Shown in pieces: positions 40,594 through 49,526 of a stretch of DNA of 64,000 nt. The position numbers and the translations under genes are program-made. The stretch comes from Pseudomonadota bacterium (GTDB taxonomy: Bacteria; Pseudomonadota; Gammaproteobacteria; Burkholderiales; Gallionellaceae): contig JAJZUP010000002.1 in assembly GCA_021848465.1 (NCBI GenBank), forward strand, positions 248,001-312,000, given 5' to 3'. Each line of letters opens with the position of its first letter. The stretch's first letter is position 1. The notes below the pieces were generated by a model. It saw only the letters and a list, made by a program, of their open reading frames with translations, made no database searches and was not told the DNA's origin.

Positions 40594-41010
40594 TTAGCGA
40601 GCAAGCAGACTCAAGAACAATAGCGCGAGGTTGTAATAGAGGTGCAAAGCCAGCGGAACACGGATGCCGTTATAGTGGTCGCGAAAGTGACCCAGCACCA
40701 GCGAAACGGCAAGATACCCGGGAACAAGCCCCAACGGATGCTGCCAAGCATGTGCACAAGCAAAAAGCAAACTGGTCACCCAGTTTGCCCGGCTGAAACC
40801 AAACAACTTTAAGTGGAATACCGCTTTCTGACGTAGCCATCCCTGAATGCCGCCGCGGAAAACCACCTCTTCCAGGACGGCAACGGAGATGCTGAAGACT
40901 AGCGCACCGGTCAGTCCCTCCCGGAAGATTACCGCACTCCAGGGAGGAACCCACCACACCAGCAGCAGCGGCGCAAGGACCGCTGCAAACAGGCGATAAT
41001 CAGTCCGCAC
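40594..41010 (-). CDS. CPBP-family glutamic intramembrane protease (MrtJ-like, putative JDVT-CTERM processing)
   Basis: VLEEVVFRGGIQGWL (EExxxR), SLLFACAHAWQH (FxxxH), LALHLYYNLALLFL (HxxxN); overlaps S8 gene by 11 nt. Confidence 0.8.
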   Translation of the reverse strand: MRTDYRLFAAVLAPLLLVWWVPPWSAVIFREGLTGALVFSISVAVLEEVVFRGGIQGWLRQKAVFHLKLFGFSRANWVTSLLFACAHAWQHPLGLVPGYLAVSLVLGHFRDHYNGIRVPLALHLYYNLALLFLSLLAR

Positions 41011-43462
41011 GACGTGTGTTAACTACGCGACGACGCAACCAGTAAACCGCAACCGCCAGCATTGCCAACAACAAGGAAGCATCTGGTGTGGCGCCGAGGG
41101 GCATGATTGCGCAACCGCCGCCACCGCCGCCGCCGCCACTCGCTGTAGTAGTTGTAGTTGTAGTTGTAGTTGTAGTTGTAGTTGTAGTTGTAGCTGGAGC
41201 TGGAGCTGGAGCTGGAGTCGCATAGCCACTGATCCCCACTAACGTTGAATACGAGCTTCCAGCAAAACGCAGCGAAGCGGTACCAGTATAATTTCCAGCC
41301 AAGTTTGGAGTAATAGTCACCGTCACTGTACAAGACGCACCTGCCGCCAATGTTGAATTGCTACAAGCGTCTGACGCCGCCGCCATGGTCGTTGACGGAG
41401 ACACAGCGAAAGCACCTACGGAAAATGCCGTCCGGTTGGGATTGGTAAAAGTCACATTGACTGTAGTAGAGGAACCGACTTGCACCGTAGCTGCCGTTAC
41501 AGCGGACGACAATGCCGTCAAAGCCGAACCGGATGACCCTGTCAGTGCCACATAGGTATTCTTTGTCCCATGGGGAGTTTTCAGGATTGCCGAATATGCA
41601 CCGGCTTGGGTTGTTCCATAAACCACAGTAATCTGGCAAGTGCCTGCCGCCGCAATTATCTGACTACTACAAGTATCAGTAGATTTTGAAAAATAGCCCG
41701 TATTGAGGCCGATAATGCTAGCGGTTCCCACAGTAACAGGAGAGCCTGAACTGTTCGTAAACGTTATCGTCCGCGAAACAGAGGCACCTGGCGCCACAAC
41801 TCCAAAATCTGTTGCAGCGGTCGCGGTCAAAGGGTGAGCGACACTGTCAGCTACGGCCGAGTTAGCATTCAGTCTCCCGGCCCCACAATTGGATTTCAAT
41901 GAGCAATCGAAACTCGAGCTACCCGAAAAGGAAGGGAAACTTGCAGTTGTGGCCATCAAGATAGTTTTAATCTGAGCAGGAGTAAGCGCCGAATTCAAGG
42001 AAAGCATCAATGCCGCTGCGGCAGAAACGTGAGGTGTCGCCATACTGGTGCCGCTATACCAGCCATAAGTAGTCCCCGCTGATGTTTGCGTACCAGTGTC
42101 AAGAGTGGAAAGAATACCATTGTCAAAAGTGGCTGCGTAATAGCCCTTATCCCCCCCCGGAGCCGCCAAAGAAACCTGCATCGGATTGGTAAGATTAGTT
42201 GAGGGAGAGCTGTAATTGCTATAAGACGCACGACTACCATCCCGTGCAAGAGCGGCAACCGATATCACGTTGGCACAGTTTGCAGGTGTCGTATTTGCGA
42301 CATCCAGATTGTCATTGCCTGCTGCCACCACAACCACAGCCCCGGCTGTAACCGCAGAGTTAATCGCATTCTGCAAAGTCGTGGAGCAAGTGCCTGTTCC
42401 GCCCAAACTCAGGTTAATGACTTTGGCCGGGTTAGGATTGGTAATCGTGGAGTGCACTCCTGCCGCCCACAAAATGCCGTTCGCGATATCGGAGGTGAAA
42501 CCGCCGTTTTTACCCAACACCCGCACCGGCAATATTTTTGCGTTATATGCCCCACCAATCACGCCAATACTATTGTTGCCCAGCGCCGCAATTGTTCCTG
42601 CCACGTGCGTCCCATGCCAGGAACTGTTCGCAACGGTTGCAGTCGACCAGTTCGGATTATCGATTCTGTCCTGAGCAGTAATAAAATCACCCAAATCCGT
42701 CGCATTGGCAGAAGGGGCAACATATGCGCTGCCCGCAGCCGTAGACGCAGCACACGAGGCGCGTGTGCGACAGTCGGTAATAAAGTCATAACCTGTCGAT
42801 GCCAAGTTACTCGCAGCCCCGGCAGCAACCACGCCACTTGCTCCGACAATATCCAGATTCGGAGTAATCCCGCTATCAACCACTGCGACAACCACACCGG
42901 AGCCTGCCACAGTATCCCAAGCTGTCTGAAAATCCGCGCCATAACTGCCTGACACAGAACTTGCCGGCCACATATCCCACAGCCCTGGATATGTAGTTCC
43001 TCCACTAACCGCACTGGTGTAATTCGCATCATTCGGAGTCATCTGCGCGGTTAATATCTTGTCCTCTTCAACATATTCCACATTTGGAAGACTGCGAATT
43101 CCCGCGATTGCCTTATCTATTGTCTGCCTGTTGGCGCCGCCAGTAATAGCAAGCACATGTTCGCCGGTTGACATGGCGTGAAGTTCTGTGAGGCCGGTAC
43201 CCGCAGCTTTTTTCAATTCATTAATAGTCTCAGCAGCAAGCGGCTCGCTTAACTGTGAATGAATTTGAGCAACACTCAAACCCTTCGCTAAATTATTGGC
43301 CTTGTACTTGATGATTAGCCTGTCACTGACTGGTGCTGGATTAGCCGGTGCCACATAACTGGCTTTGTCCTTTATGGGTGCAGAAGCCCAAACCGGCACC
43401 GAGTTAAACACCAAGGAAATGGAAAGCGCGATGGCTATCGAACGACGCGTACTGTTTTTCAT
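41000..43462 (-). CDS. Secreted S8 (subtilisin-like) serine protease with I9 prodomain, ASH-like repeats, low-complexity linker and JDVT-CTERM-like tail
   Basis: VVAVVDSGITPN, SSWHGTHVAGTIAA, YSGTSMATPHVSAAAALM; tail TTT...ASGGGGGGGGCAIMPLGATPDASLLLAMLAVAVYWLRRRVVNTRRAD. Confidence 0.92.
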   Translation of the reverse strand: MKNSTRRSIAIALSISLVFNSVPVWASAPIKDKASYVAPANPAPVSDRLIIKYKANNLAKGLSVAQIHSQLSEPLAAETINELKKAAGTGLTELHAMSTGEHVLAITGGANRQTIDKAIAGIRSLPNVEYVEEDKILTAQMTPNDANYTSAVSGGTTYPGLWDMWPASSVSGSYGADFQTAWDTVAGSGVVVAVVDSGITPNLDIVGASGVVAAGAASNLASTGYDFITDCRTRASCAASTAAGSAYVAPSANATDLGDFITAQDRIDNPNWSTATVANSSWHGTHVAGTIAALGNNSIGVIGGAYNAKILPVRVLGKNGGFTSDIANGILWAAGVHSTITNPNPAKVINLSLGGTGTCSTTLQNAINSAVTAGAVVVVAAGNDNLDVANTTPANCANVISVAALARDGSRASYSNYSSPSTNLTNPMQVSLAAPGGDKGYYAATFDNGILSTLDTGTQTSAGTTYGWYSGTSMATPHVSAAAALMLSLNSALTPAQIKTILMATTASFPSFSGSSSFDCSLKSNCGAGRLNANSAVADSVAHPLTATAATDFGVVAPGASVSRTITFTNSSGSPVTVGTASIIGLNTGYFSKSTDTCSSQIIAAAGTCQITVVYGTTQAGAYSAILKTPHGTKNTYVALTGSSGSALTALSSAVTAATVQVGSSTTVNVTFTNPNRTAFSVGAFAVSPSTTMAAASDACSNSTLAAGASCTVTVTITPNLAGNYTGTASLRFAGSSYSTLVGISGYATPAPAPAPATTTTTTTTTTTTTTTTASGGGGGGGGCAIMPLGATPDASLLLAMLAVAVYWLRRRVVNTRRAD
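41151..41216. repeat. Hexanucleotide microsatellite: 7x GTTGTA followed by 4x GCTGGA inside the S8 protease gene
   Basis: Counted directly; encodes (Pro-Ala)n-(Thr)n linker on the minus strand. Confidence 0.95.
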
Positions 43463-43566
43463 CATTACTCCTCCTAGAGTAAAAAATCCCACAATTCCCT
43501 ACCCGATGCGTCTCAAGCAAGACATTGTTTTATGTTTAAAACCTAACGAATCCCTGTTACTGCCCA

Positions 43567-43983
43567 CTATTGGTGCTGCATGACGGCATCCTGCTCCACC
43601 AGCCTGATCCCGAACCTCCCTGCTTGCGACATCAATGCTTTTGAAAAGACGGCAAAGGTGTGCGATTGCGACAAGGGAACTTCGTAAATAAGTGCATCGG
43701 CGCCATAGGCACTCAGGAAGATCGGCTGACAGGCGCAGGCTTCCGCGATCGCGGCCAAAAGCGGTTTGCTATCTTTTGTTGCCTGTTGGAAATAGATGAT
43801 GACGCGGATGGGCTGCGGCACTGCGGCTTGCACAGCAGGCACTGACGGATTCATTTTATTTGGTGCTACGGGACTCATGACGCCCGGACTATCGTGGACA
43901 ACTGCATTGCTTTGCAGTGAACCCCCCACCAGAAGACATAGCAATGCTGAAACCAAACCGTACCGCTTACCGCTTCCCCGCAT
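43567..43983 (-). CDS. Secreted small protein with I9/propeptide-inhibitor-like layout
   Basis: Signal peptide; IRVIIYFQQ...LLAAIAEACACQPIFLSAYGADALIYEVPLSQSHTFAVFSKALMSQAGRFGIRLVEQDAVMQ resembles the beta-alpha-beta I9 pattern. Confidence 0.5.
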   Translation of the reverse strand: MRGSGKRYGLVSALLCLLVGGSLQSNAVVHDSPGVMSPVAPNKMNPSVPAVQAAVPQPIRVIIYFQQATKDSKPLLAAIAEACACQPIFLSAYGADALIYEVPLSQSHTFAVFSKALMSQAGRFGIRLVEQDAVMQHQ

Positions 43984-44408
43984 GACCGCAACCCTTCAAA
44001 AGATATATTTTATTGTTAATTTTTGTTAATCAATGGACGCAATTATGCCTGTCGAAATTGATTCCGAAACCTATCCAACCTGATAGGTATGCCTCATTTC
44101 ATTTTTCGTCCCGGCCTCTACTGAAAAAACAAATATCACATTGAAACGTAAAATTAATTCACTAATACCAGGAAAAATAAAAAGGCTATCAGCAACGCAA
44201 ATGTAACAAGCTTCCGCTTGGCAACCAGGAAAAGGCTGCCAGCTCAAAACCTGAAATTAAAACTGTGCAAAAGAAAACAGGGAGAGGGAGTTAAGAACAA
44301 TCTCGGCGATGTAAAACCTCAGGCCGAAGTCACGCTAAAAATCTGCAACAGCGAGCAACCCGATGTTGTTCGCCCCTGCCTCAATCACCGCACTTCTGAG
44401 TTTGTCGT

Positions 44409-44426
44409 CCGGGCCGCGTGGCCCGG
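44409..44426. terminator. GC-rich hairpin downstream of cysM
   Basis: CCGGGCC-GCGT-GGCCCGG just past the cysM stop. Confidence 0.5.
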
Positions 44427-44428
44427 CA

Positions 44429-45322
44429 TCAGGCGGGGAAAACCCCGGTGGAAAGATAACGGTCACCACGATCGCACACGATGAACACGATGGTGGCGTT
44501 CTGCACCTGTTGCGAGACGCGTAGCGCCACGCTCAAGGCGCCGCCGGATGAAATGCCGCAGAAAATGCCTTCCTCGCGCGCCATGCGCCGCGTCATTTCC
44601 TCCGCGTCCTGCTGGCTCACATATTCCAGCCGGTCGACGTTCTTGCCGTCATAGATTTTCGGCAGGTATTCCGCCGGCCATTTGCGGATGCCGGGAATCT
44701 GCGCGCCGGTTTCCGGCTGCACGCCGATGATTTGGATGGCCGGGTTCTGCTCCTTGAAGAAGCGCGAGTTGCCCATGATCGTACCGGTGGTGCCCATGCT
44801 GCTGACAAAGTGCGTGATCTGCCCGTGCGTCTCGCGCCAGATCTCGGGCGCGGTACCCTCATAATGCGCGAGCGGATTATCCGGATTGGCGAACTGGTCG
44901 AGGATAATGCCGCGCCCTTCGTTGCGCAGCTTTTCCGCAGTGTCGCGCGCCAGCTCCATGCTGCCCTCTTTCGACGTCAACACCAGCTCCGCACCGAACG
45001 CGCGCATGGTCTGGCGGCGTTCCACACTCTGGTTTTCCGGCATTACGAGGATCATCTTGTAGCCGCGCATTGCCGCCGCCATCGCCAAGGCAATGCCGGT
45101 GTTGCCGCTGGTCGCCTCGATCAGGGTATCACCCGGCTTGATGGCGCCGCGCTCTTCGGCATGCCGGATCATCGACAAGGCCGGCCGGTCCTTCACCGAA
45201 CCGGCGGGATTGTTGCCTTCCAGTTTTGCCAGGATCACATTCGACGTAGCGCCGGGAATGCGCTTCAAGCGCACCAGCGGCGTATTGCCGACGAAGTCCT
45301 CGATACTGCGATAGCCAGACAT
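44429..45322 (-). CDS. cysM: Cysteine synthase B / O-phospho- or S-sulfocysteine synthase
   Basis: SIEDFVGNTPLVRLKRIPG, EGNNPAGSVKDRPALSMI, EATSGNTGIALA, GTTGTIMGNSRFFKEQNP; start trimmed. Confidence 0.94.
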   Translation of the reverse strand: MSGYRSIEDFVGNTPLVRLKRIPGATSNVILAKLEGNNPAGSVKDRPALSMIRHAEERGAIKPGDTLIEATSGNTGIALAMAAAMRGYKMILVMPENQSVERRQTMRAFGAELVLTSKEGSMELARDTAEKLRNEGRGIILDQFANPDNPLAHYEGTAPEIWRETHGQITHFVSSMGTTGTIMGNSRFFKEQNPAIQIIGVQPETGAQIPGIRKWPAEYLPKIYDGKNVDRLEYVSQQDAEEMTRRMAREEGIFCGISSGGALSVALRVSQQVQNATIVFIVCDRGDRYLSTGVFPA

Positions 45323-45786
45323 TACGAACAATCGCCCTGTTCGGCCACTTCGACCACCACCGGCTTCTTGTCCTGGCGCGCGGCCCACACCTTGTGCGCG
45401 GCAATGCCCACCAGCATTGCGGGCAGGAACACCCACAACTCCCAGTTCGGTGCAGCAAGCAGCGCCACCGCCGGGCCCGGACAATAGCCGCCGATGCCCC
45501 AGCCCAATCCGAACAATACCGCACCGCCGATCAACGCGCGGTCAATCTGGCTCTGCCCGGTGAAATAAAAACGAATATCCATCAGCGGCCGCTTGCGGCG
45601 CAGGATGATCGGGAACGTCACCGCAGTCACTCCCACCGCACCGCCCAGCACGAACAGCAACGTAGGGTCCCACACGCCCGCCACATCAAGGAAGCCGAGC
45701 ACTTTTTCCGGATGCGTCATGCCCGCCAGCGCGAGCCCGAAACCGAATACCAGGCCCGTCAGCAAGCCGACCAGATTCCTAGACAT
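45322..45786 (-). CDS. YeeE/YedE-family (DUF6691) half-size membrane protein
   Basis: GLLTGLVFGFGLALAGMTHPEKVLGFLDV, GLGWGIGGYCPGPAVALL. Confidence 0.88.
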   Translation of the reverse strand: MSRNLVGLLTGLVFGFGLALAGMTHPEKVLGFLDVAGVWDPTLLFVLGGAVGVTAVTFPIILRRKRPLMDIRFYFTGQSQIDRALIGGAVLFGLGWGIGGYCPGPAVALLAAPNWELWVFLPAMLVGIAAHKVWAARQDKKPVVVEVAEQGDCS

Positions 45787-46228
45787 GTCCGCCTCCCACG
45801 CTGAAAACATGGCGCACCACAGTCGTGGTCAGGATCGCCACACTCAGGAACACCACCGTCGCCACCAGCGAACGCAACGAGAAACGCCCCAGCCCGCACA
45901 CCCCATGCCCGCTGGTGCAGCCCTTGCCGAGCGAAGCGCCGAATCCCACCAGCACACCGGCCACTACCAGCAGCCAAACCGGAAAATCCGCGCGTGCCAC
46001 CGGCGCCGGCGCGGCACCGAGATAGCACAGCTTGGCGCCGATCACGAGCCCCAACAGGAACAGCGCGCGCCACACCCACTCATTCGAATCCTGCAACGCG
46101 AACATCACGCGTCCAACGATGCCGCTGATACCCGCCACATGGCCGGTCAGCCACAACAGCAGCGCTGCCGAAGTGCCGATCAGCACCCCACCCAACAACG
46201 CATGCACCACAGAAAAATCACTCATCAT
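45779..46228 (-). CDS. YeeE/YedE-family half-size membrane protein
   Basis: MSDFSVVHALLGGVLIGTSAALLLWLTGHVAGISGIVGR, LVGFGASLGKGCTSGHGVCGLGRFS. Confidence 0.9.
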   Translation of the reverse strand: MMSDFSVVHALLGGVLIGTSAALLLWLTGHVAGISGIVGRVMFALQDSNEWVWRALFLLGLVIGAKLCYLGAAPAPVARADFPVWLLVVAGVLVGFGASLGKGCTSGHGVCGLGRFSLRSLVATVVFLSVAILTTTVVRHVFSVGGGHV

Positions 46229-46355
46229 CACTCCCGATTTCTTGAACACCCCGGCCTTGCCTGACAGCGCGCAGCCGCGAAACTGCGCGATTATATCCGA
46301 GCCCCGCCTTCGGCATCTGCCGCACAAACATCAGCATTCGCTTATGCCTTGAGAT

Positions 46356-46382
46356 ATAGATAAGCAATTTTTCTTTATCTAT
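46356..46382. promoter_or_regulatory. Inverted repeat ATAGATAA-N11-TTATCTAT in divergent intergenic region
   Basis: 8-bp perfect arms, followed by ATGCC-aaca-GGCAT. Confidence 0.5.
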
Positions 46383-46456
46383 GCCAACAGGCATATGGAA
46401 TTTGATGGATTCTGACTGTATCTTGCGCCGACCGTTACCGCGGAAAGGATCACAAA

Positions 46457-46858
46457 ATGAACAACACCTGCCAGTACGGACTGCCGAATGTCACCTTCCA
46501 CCCGGCCAAGTATGTGAAATCGTATTACGGGGTCATTGAGGAAGACGGCAAGGATATCCACCACGTTGCCGACATCGACGCCTACTACAGCGTATTCGGC
46601 TACACCCGCGAAATGCGCAAATCCGGCATCCTGCCGGAAGAATTCATCTGGGAAACCTACATCCGCAAGAACTGCCTGCGTTGCCTGAAAATGCACATGA
46701 TCGAATACCTGATGCGCAACTCCGAGAGTTTCCGCGAAAAATACCAGGAACAGTACCAGCAATGGCTGGAAAATTACCGCAAGGAAAAGGACACGGCAAA
46801 CTGCGCGCGCAAATGCCTGGAGTGCGCCGTGCGCCCCTGCGACACAAGCTTAAGCTGA
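46457..46858 (+). CDS. Small uncharacterised Cys-containing protein
   Basis: 133 aa ORF with start and divergent promoter region; CLRCLKMH and CARKCLECAVRPC. Confidence 0.75.
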   Translation: MNNTCQYGLPNVTFHPAKYVKSYYGVIEEDGKDIHHVADIDAYYSVFGYTREMRKSGILPEEFIWETYIRKNCLRCLKMHMIEYLMRNSESFREKYQEQYQQWLENYRKEKDTANCARKCLECAVRPCDTSLS

Positions 46859-46859
46859 C

Positions 46860-47279
46860 TCACTCCCCGTGCAGCGTCAACACAATCCGGCGGCTACCGC
46901 CATGATTGCGATGCTCGCACAAATAAATACCCTGCCAGGTCCCCAGCCTTAACTGGCCATTGCCGACCGGGATCGTCAGTCCCGCCCCCAGCAGGCTGGA
47001 TTTGATATGCGCGGGCAAATCGTCGGAGCCCTCGTCCTGATGGCGGTAATACGGCTCATCCTCCGGCACCGCGCGATTGAAAAAACTTTCGAAGTCCTGG
47101 CGCACTGTAGGATCGGCGTTTTCATTCAGCGTCAGGGAAGCGGAGGTATGCAGGATGAACAAGTGCAGCAGCCCCACCCGGCAAGTCCGCAGTTCCGGCA
47201 GCTCGCGCAGCACCTCCTGCGTCACCAGATGAAAGCCGCGCGGATATGGCGGCAAACGAGTTTCTTTCTGCAACCACAT
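46860..47279 (-). CDS. YjbQ family protein
   Basis: [68 protein letters not shown]. Confidence 0.94.
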   Translation of the reverse strand: MWLQKETRLPPYPRGFHLVTQEVLRELPELRTCRVGLLHLFILHTSASLTLNENADPTVRQDFESFFNRAVPEDEPYYRHQDEGSDDLPAHIKSSLLGAGLTIPVGNGQLRLGTWQGIYLCEHRNHGGSRRIVLTLHGE

Positions 47280-47287
47280 GACCGGCC

Positions 47288-47620
47288 TCAGTTGCGAATG
47301 CGGACGCGCGCCTCGTCGACGTGCACCACTTCGCCCTCAAACACATTCGCATCCTGCGGCGCATTGCGCTGCGCAAAGCCCGACCCGGCGAAGCCCTGCG
47401 CTGAAAACTGCTGCTGCATCTGCGCCATCAGCTTGCGCACCTTGCGCAGCTTCCACCACACATAGATGCCACCGGCCAGCGCGGCCACCAACAGCGCCAC
47501 CAGCAACACGGCGGAAAACATCAGCACCAGCGTGCCCAACAGCAACGCCGAGACAATGAACACCAGCTTGCCGAGCAGACTGGCGGGACGCGTAGATGGG
47601 GAAATGAAACGGATTTGCAT
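47288..47620 (-). CDS. Small membrane protein, uncharacterised
   Basis: Two consecutive TM segments ([38 protein letters not shown]). Confidence 0.7.
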   Translation of the reverse strand: MQIRFISPSTRPASLLGKLVFIVSALLLGTLVLMFSAVLLVALLVAALAGGIYVWWKLRKVRKLMAQMQQQFSAQGFAGSGFAQRNAPQDANVFEGEVVHVDEARVRIRN

Positions 47621-47658
47621 GGCGCCAGTTTAGCCGAATATCCCGCCTGCTGCGCGCT

Positions 47659-48030
47659 TCATTTGATGCCGTATTTGGCGCGCAACTGCACGCACTCCGG
47701 GTTCAGCGAGCCGTCGTCGAGCAGCGCACGAAACTCGCGGCACACCGAAGGCCGCTGCGCGTAAATGCTGCAACGCATGTCGTCCTGCAACGCAATGCAG
47801 CGGCCGTTGCCCGCCTCGGTGCCCTTCATGCAGGCGCGGAACGGCGTGAGCTGCACCGCCAGATCGGCCGGCACGCAGCCGCCCGGCTGCGTATCCAGCT
47901 CGCCGTGATAAAACGAAATGCGGAAATAGCGGCAGCACGCGCCGCAACCGGTACAGGGACTCTCCGCCCCGCTCATGTCATAGTAAATACGCCCATCCTC
48001 GACCGGGATGGCAATCTGGGTATGTTTCAT
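47659..48030 (-). CDS. YkgJ-family cysteine cluster protein
   Basis: CTGCGACCRYFRISF, GRCIALQDDMRCSIYAQRPSVCREFR; start trimmed. Confidence 0.9.
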   Translation of the reverse strand: MKHTQIAIPVEDGRIYYDMSGAESPCTGCGACCRYFRISFYHGELDTQPGGCVPADLAVQLTPFRACMKGTEAGNGRCIALQDDMRCSIYAQRPSVCREFRALLDDGSLNPECVQLRAKYGIK

Positions 48031-48176
48031 TGGGTACCGCGCCGGAATCCTTGGCCACTTGCAAAGCGGCGGCATCATACTGGTTATCGGCGCGCAGAGA
48101 AAGCCGCCGCGGCGCCCGATTGGCGCGTCCGCCCGGCTCGCGTAAGATGCCGCCCTTTCCCGCACGCACCTCCGCC

Positions 48177-49526
48177 ATGCCGCACACCTCATCCACCCGC
48201 GCCCTGTTCCAGCTCGCCTGGCCGATGCTGGTCGCGCAACTCGCGATGATGGCCAATGCGGTGATCGACACGGCGATGGCTGGGCGGCTCTCCGCCATCG
48301 ACCTCGCTGCCGTCGGCGTGGCCGCTTCGATCATGGCGACCGTGATGATGTCGCTGGTCAGCGTACTGTTCGCGTTGCCGCCGTTGATCGCGCACCTGTA
48401 CGGTGCCGGCCGCGCCGATGAAATCGGACGCGAAATCCACCAGGGCGTCTGGATTTCGCTCGGGCTCGCACTGGCGACCATCCTGCTGTTGCTCTTCCCG
48501 CAGCCCTTCCTCGCCATCTCGCACCTGCAACCCGATGTCGAAACCAAGGTGCGCGCCTACCTCAGCGCCTCCGCCTGGGGCGTGCCCGCCGTGTTTGCGC
48601 TGCGCCTGTTCTTCGGGCTTTCCACCGGCATCGGCCGCCCGCACCCGGTGATGTTTTTCAACCTGCTCTCGCTCGCGCTCAAGGTGCCGCTCAATGCAGC
48701 CTTCATGTACGGCTTGCTCGGCCTGCCGGCAATGGGCGCGCCGGGCTGCGCGGTGGCCACCTCGCTGGATGCCTGGCTGATGGCCGCGCTCGCCTGGGGC
48801 TGGTGCCTGCGCCACCCGGACTACCTGCAGTTCCGCCTGCGCCAGCACTTCACCGCGCCGAACATCAGGACCATCGGCGAATTCCTCAAGCTCGGCATCC
48901 CGATCGGCCTCACCTTCATCGCCGACGTCACCGCCTTCACCTTCATGGCATTGTTCATCGCCCGGCTGGGCCCGGTGGTATCCGGCGCGCACCAGATCGC
49001 CGCCAACATCACCGCGCTGGCCTTCATGGTGCCGCTCGCGCTGGGCAATGCCACCTCGGTGCTGGTCGGGCAAGCACTCGGCGCGGGACAACCGGAACGC
49101 GCGCGCCGCATCTGCTGGGAAGGCATCCGCCTCGGCCTCGGCATCGCGCTGGTGCTGAGCCTCACCTTCTGGTTCGGCGCCACGCACATCGCCGCGCTCT
49201 ACACCACCGACGCACAGGTGCAGGCCATCGCTGTGCCGCTGATCATGCTGGTGGCGGTCTACCACCTCGGTGACGCCATGCAGGCGATCACCGTCAACGC
49301 GCTGCGCGGCTACAAGAAATCGGTGATCCCGATGTTGATCTACACCGTGACGTTGTGGCTGCCGGGGCTGGGTGGCGGGGTCGTGCTCGGCCTCACCGAT
49401 TATCTTGGCCCGGCACGCGGCGCGCCCGGCTTCTGGCTGGCCGGCATCGCCGGCATCTGGCTGGTGGGCGGACTGATGGCGCTATACCTCCACCACACCG
49501 CAAAACGGCACTGCGAGGCAGTCTAG
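48177..49526 (+). CDS. MATE family efflux transporter
   Basis: 12-TM pattern, LAWPMLVAQLAMMANAVIDTAMAGRLSAIDLAAVGVA; start trimmed. Confidence 0.93.
   Translation: MPHTSSTRALFQLAWPMLVAQLAMMANAVIDTAMAGRLSAIDLAAVGVAASIMATVMMSLVSVLFALPPLIAHLYGAGRADEIGREIHQGVWISLGLALATILLLLFPQPFLAISHLQPDVETKVRAYLSASAWGVPAVFALRLFFGLSTGIGRPHPVMFFNLLSLALKVPLNAAFMYGLLGLPAMGAPGCAVATSLDAWLMAALAWGWCLRHPDYLQFRLRQHFTAPNIRTIGEFLKLGIPIGLTFIADVTAFTFMALFIARLGPVVSGAHQIAANITALAFMVPLALGNATSVLVGQALGAGQPERARRICWEGIRLGLGIALVLSLTFWFGATHIAALYTTDAQVQAIAVPLIMLVAVYHLGDAMQAITVNALRGYKKSVIPMLIYTVTLWLPGLGGGVVLGLTDYLGPARGAPGFWLAGIAGIWLVGGLMALYLHHTAKRHCEAV

Noticed and set aside
41145-41216. Tandem repeats as a CRISPR array
   Set aside because: Unit is 6 nt and coding; no spacer-repeat periodicity. 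No CRISPR array seen anywhere in the window.
41019-41333. Small repeat-peptide ORFs (SSSSSSSSYNYNYNYN and LQLQLQLQ) in the S8 gene
   Set aside because: Alternative frames of the hexanucleotide repeat rather than separate genes.
44218-44484. 88-aa plus-strand ORF between the I9-like gene and cysM
   Set aside because: Runs into the cysM 3' end and hairpin; no family resemblance.
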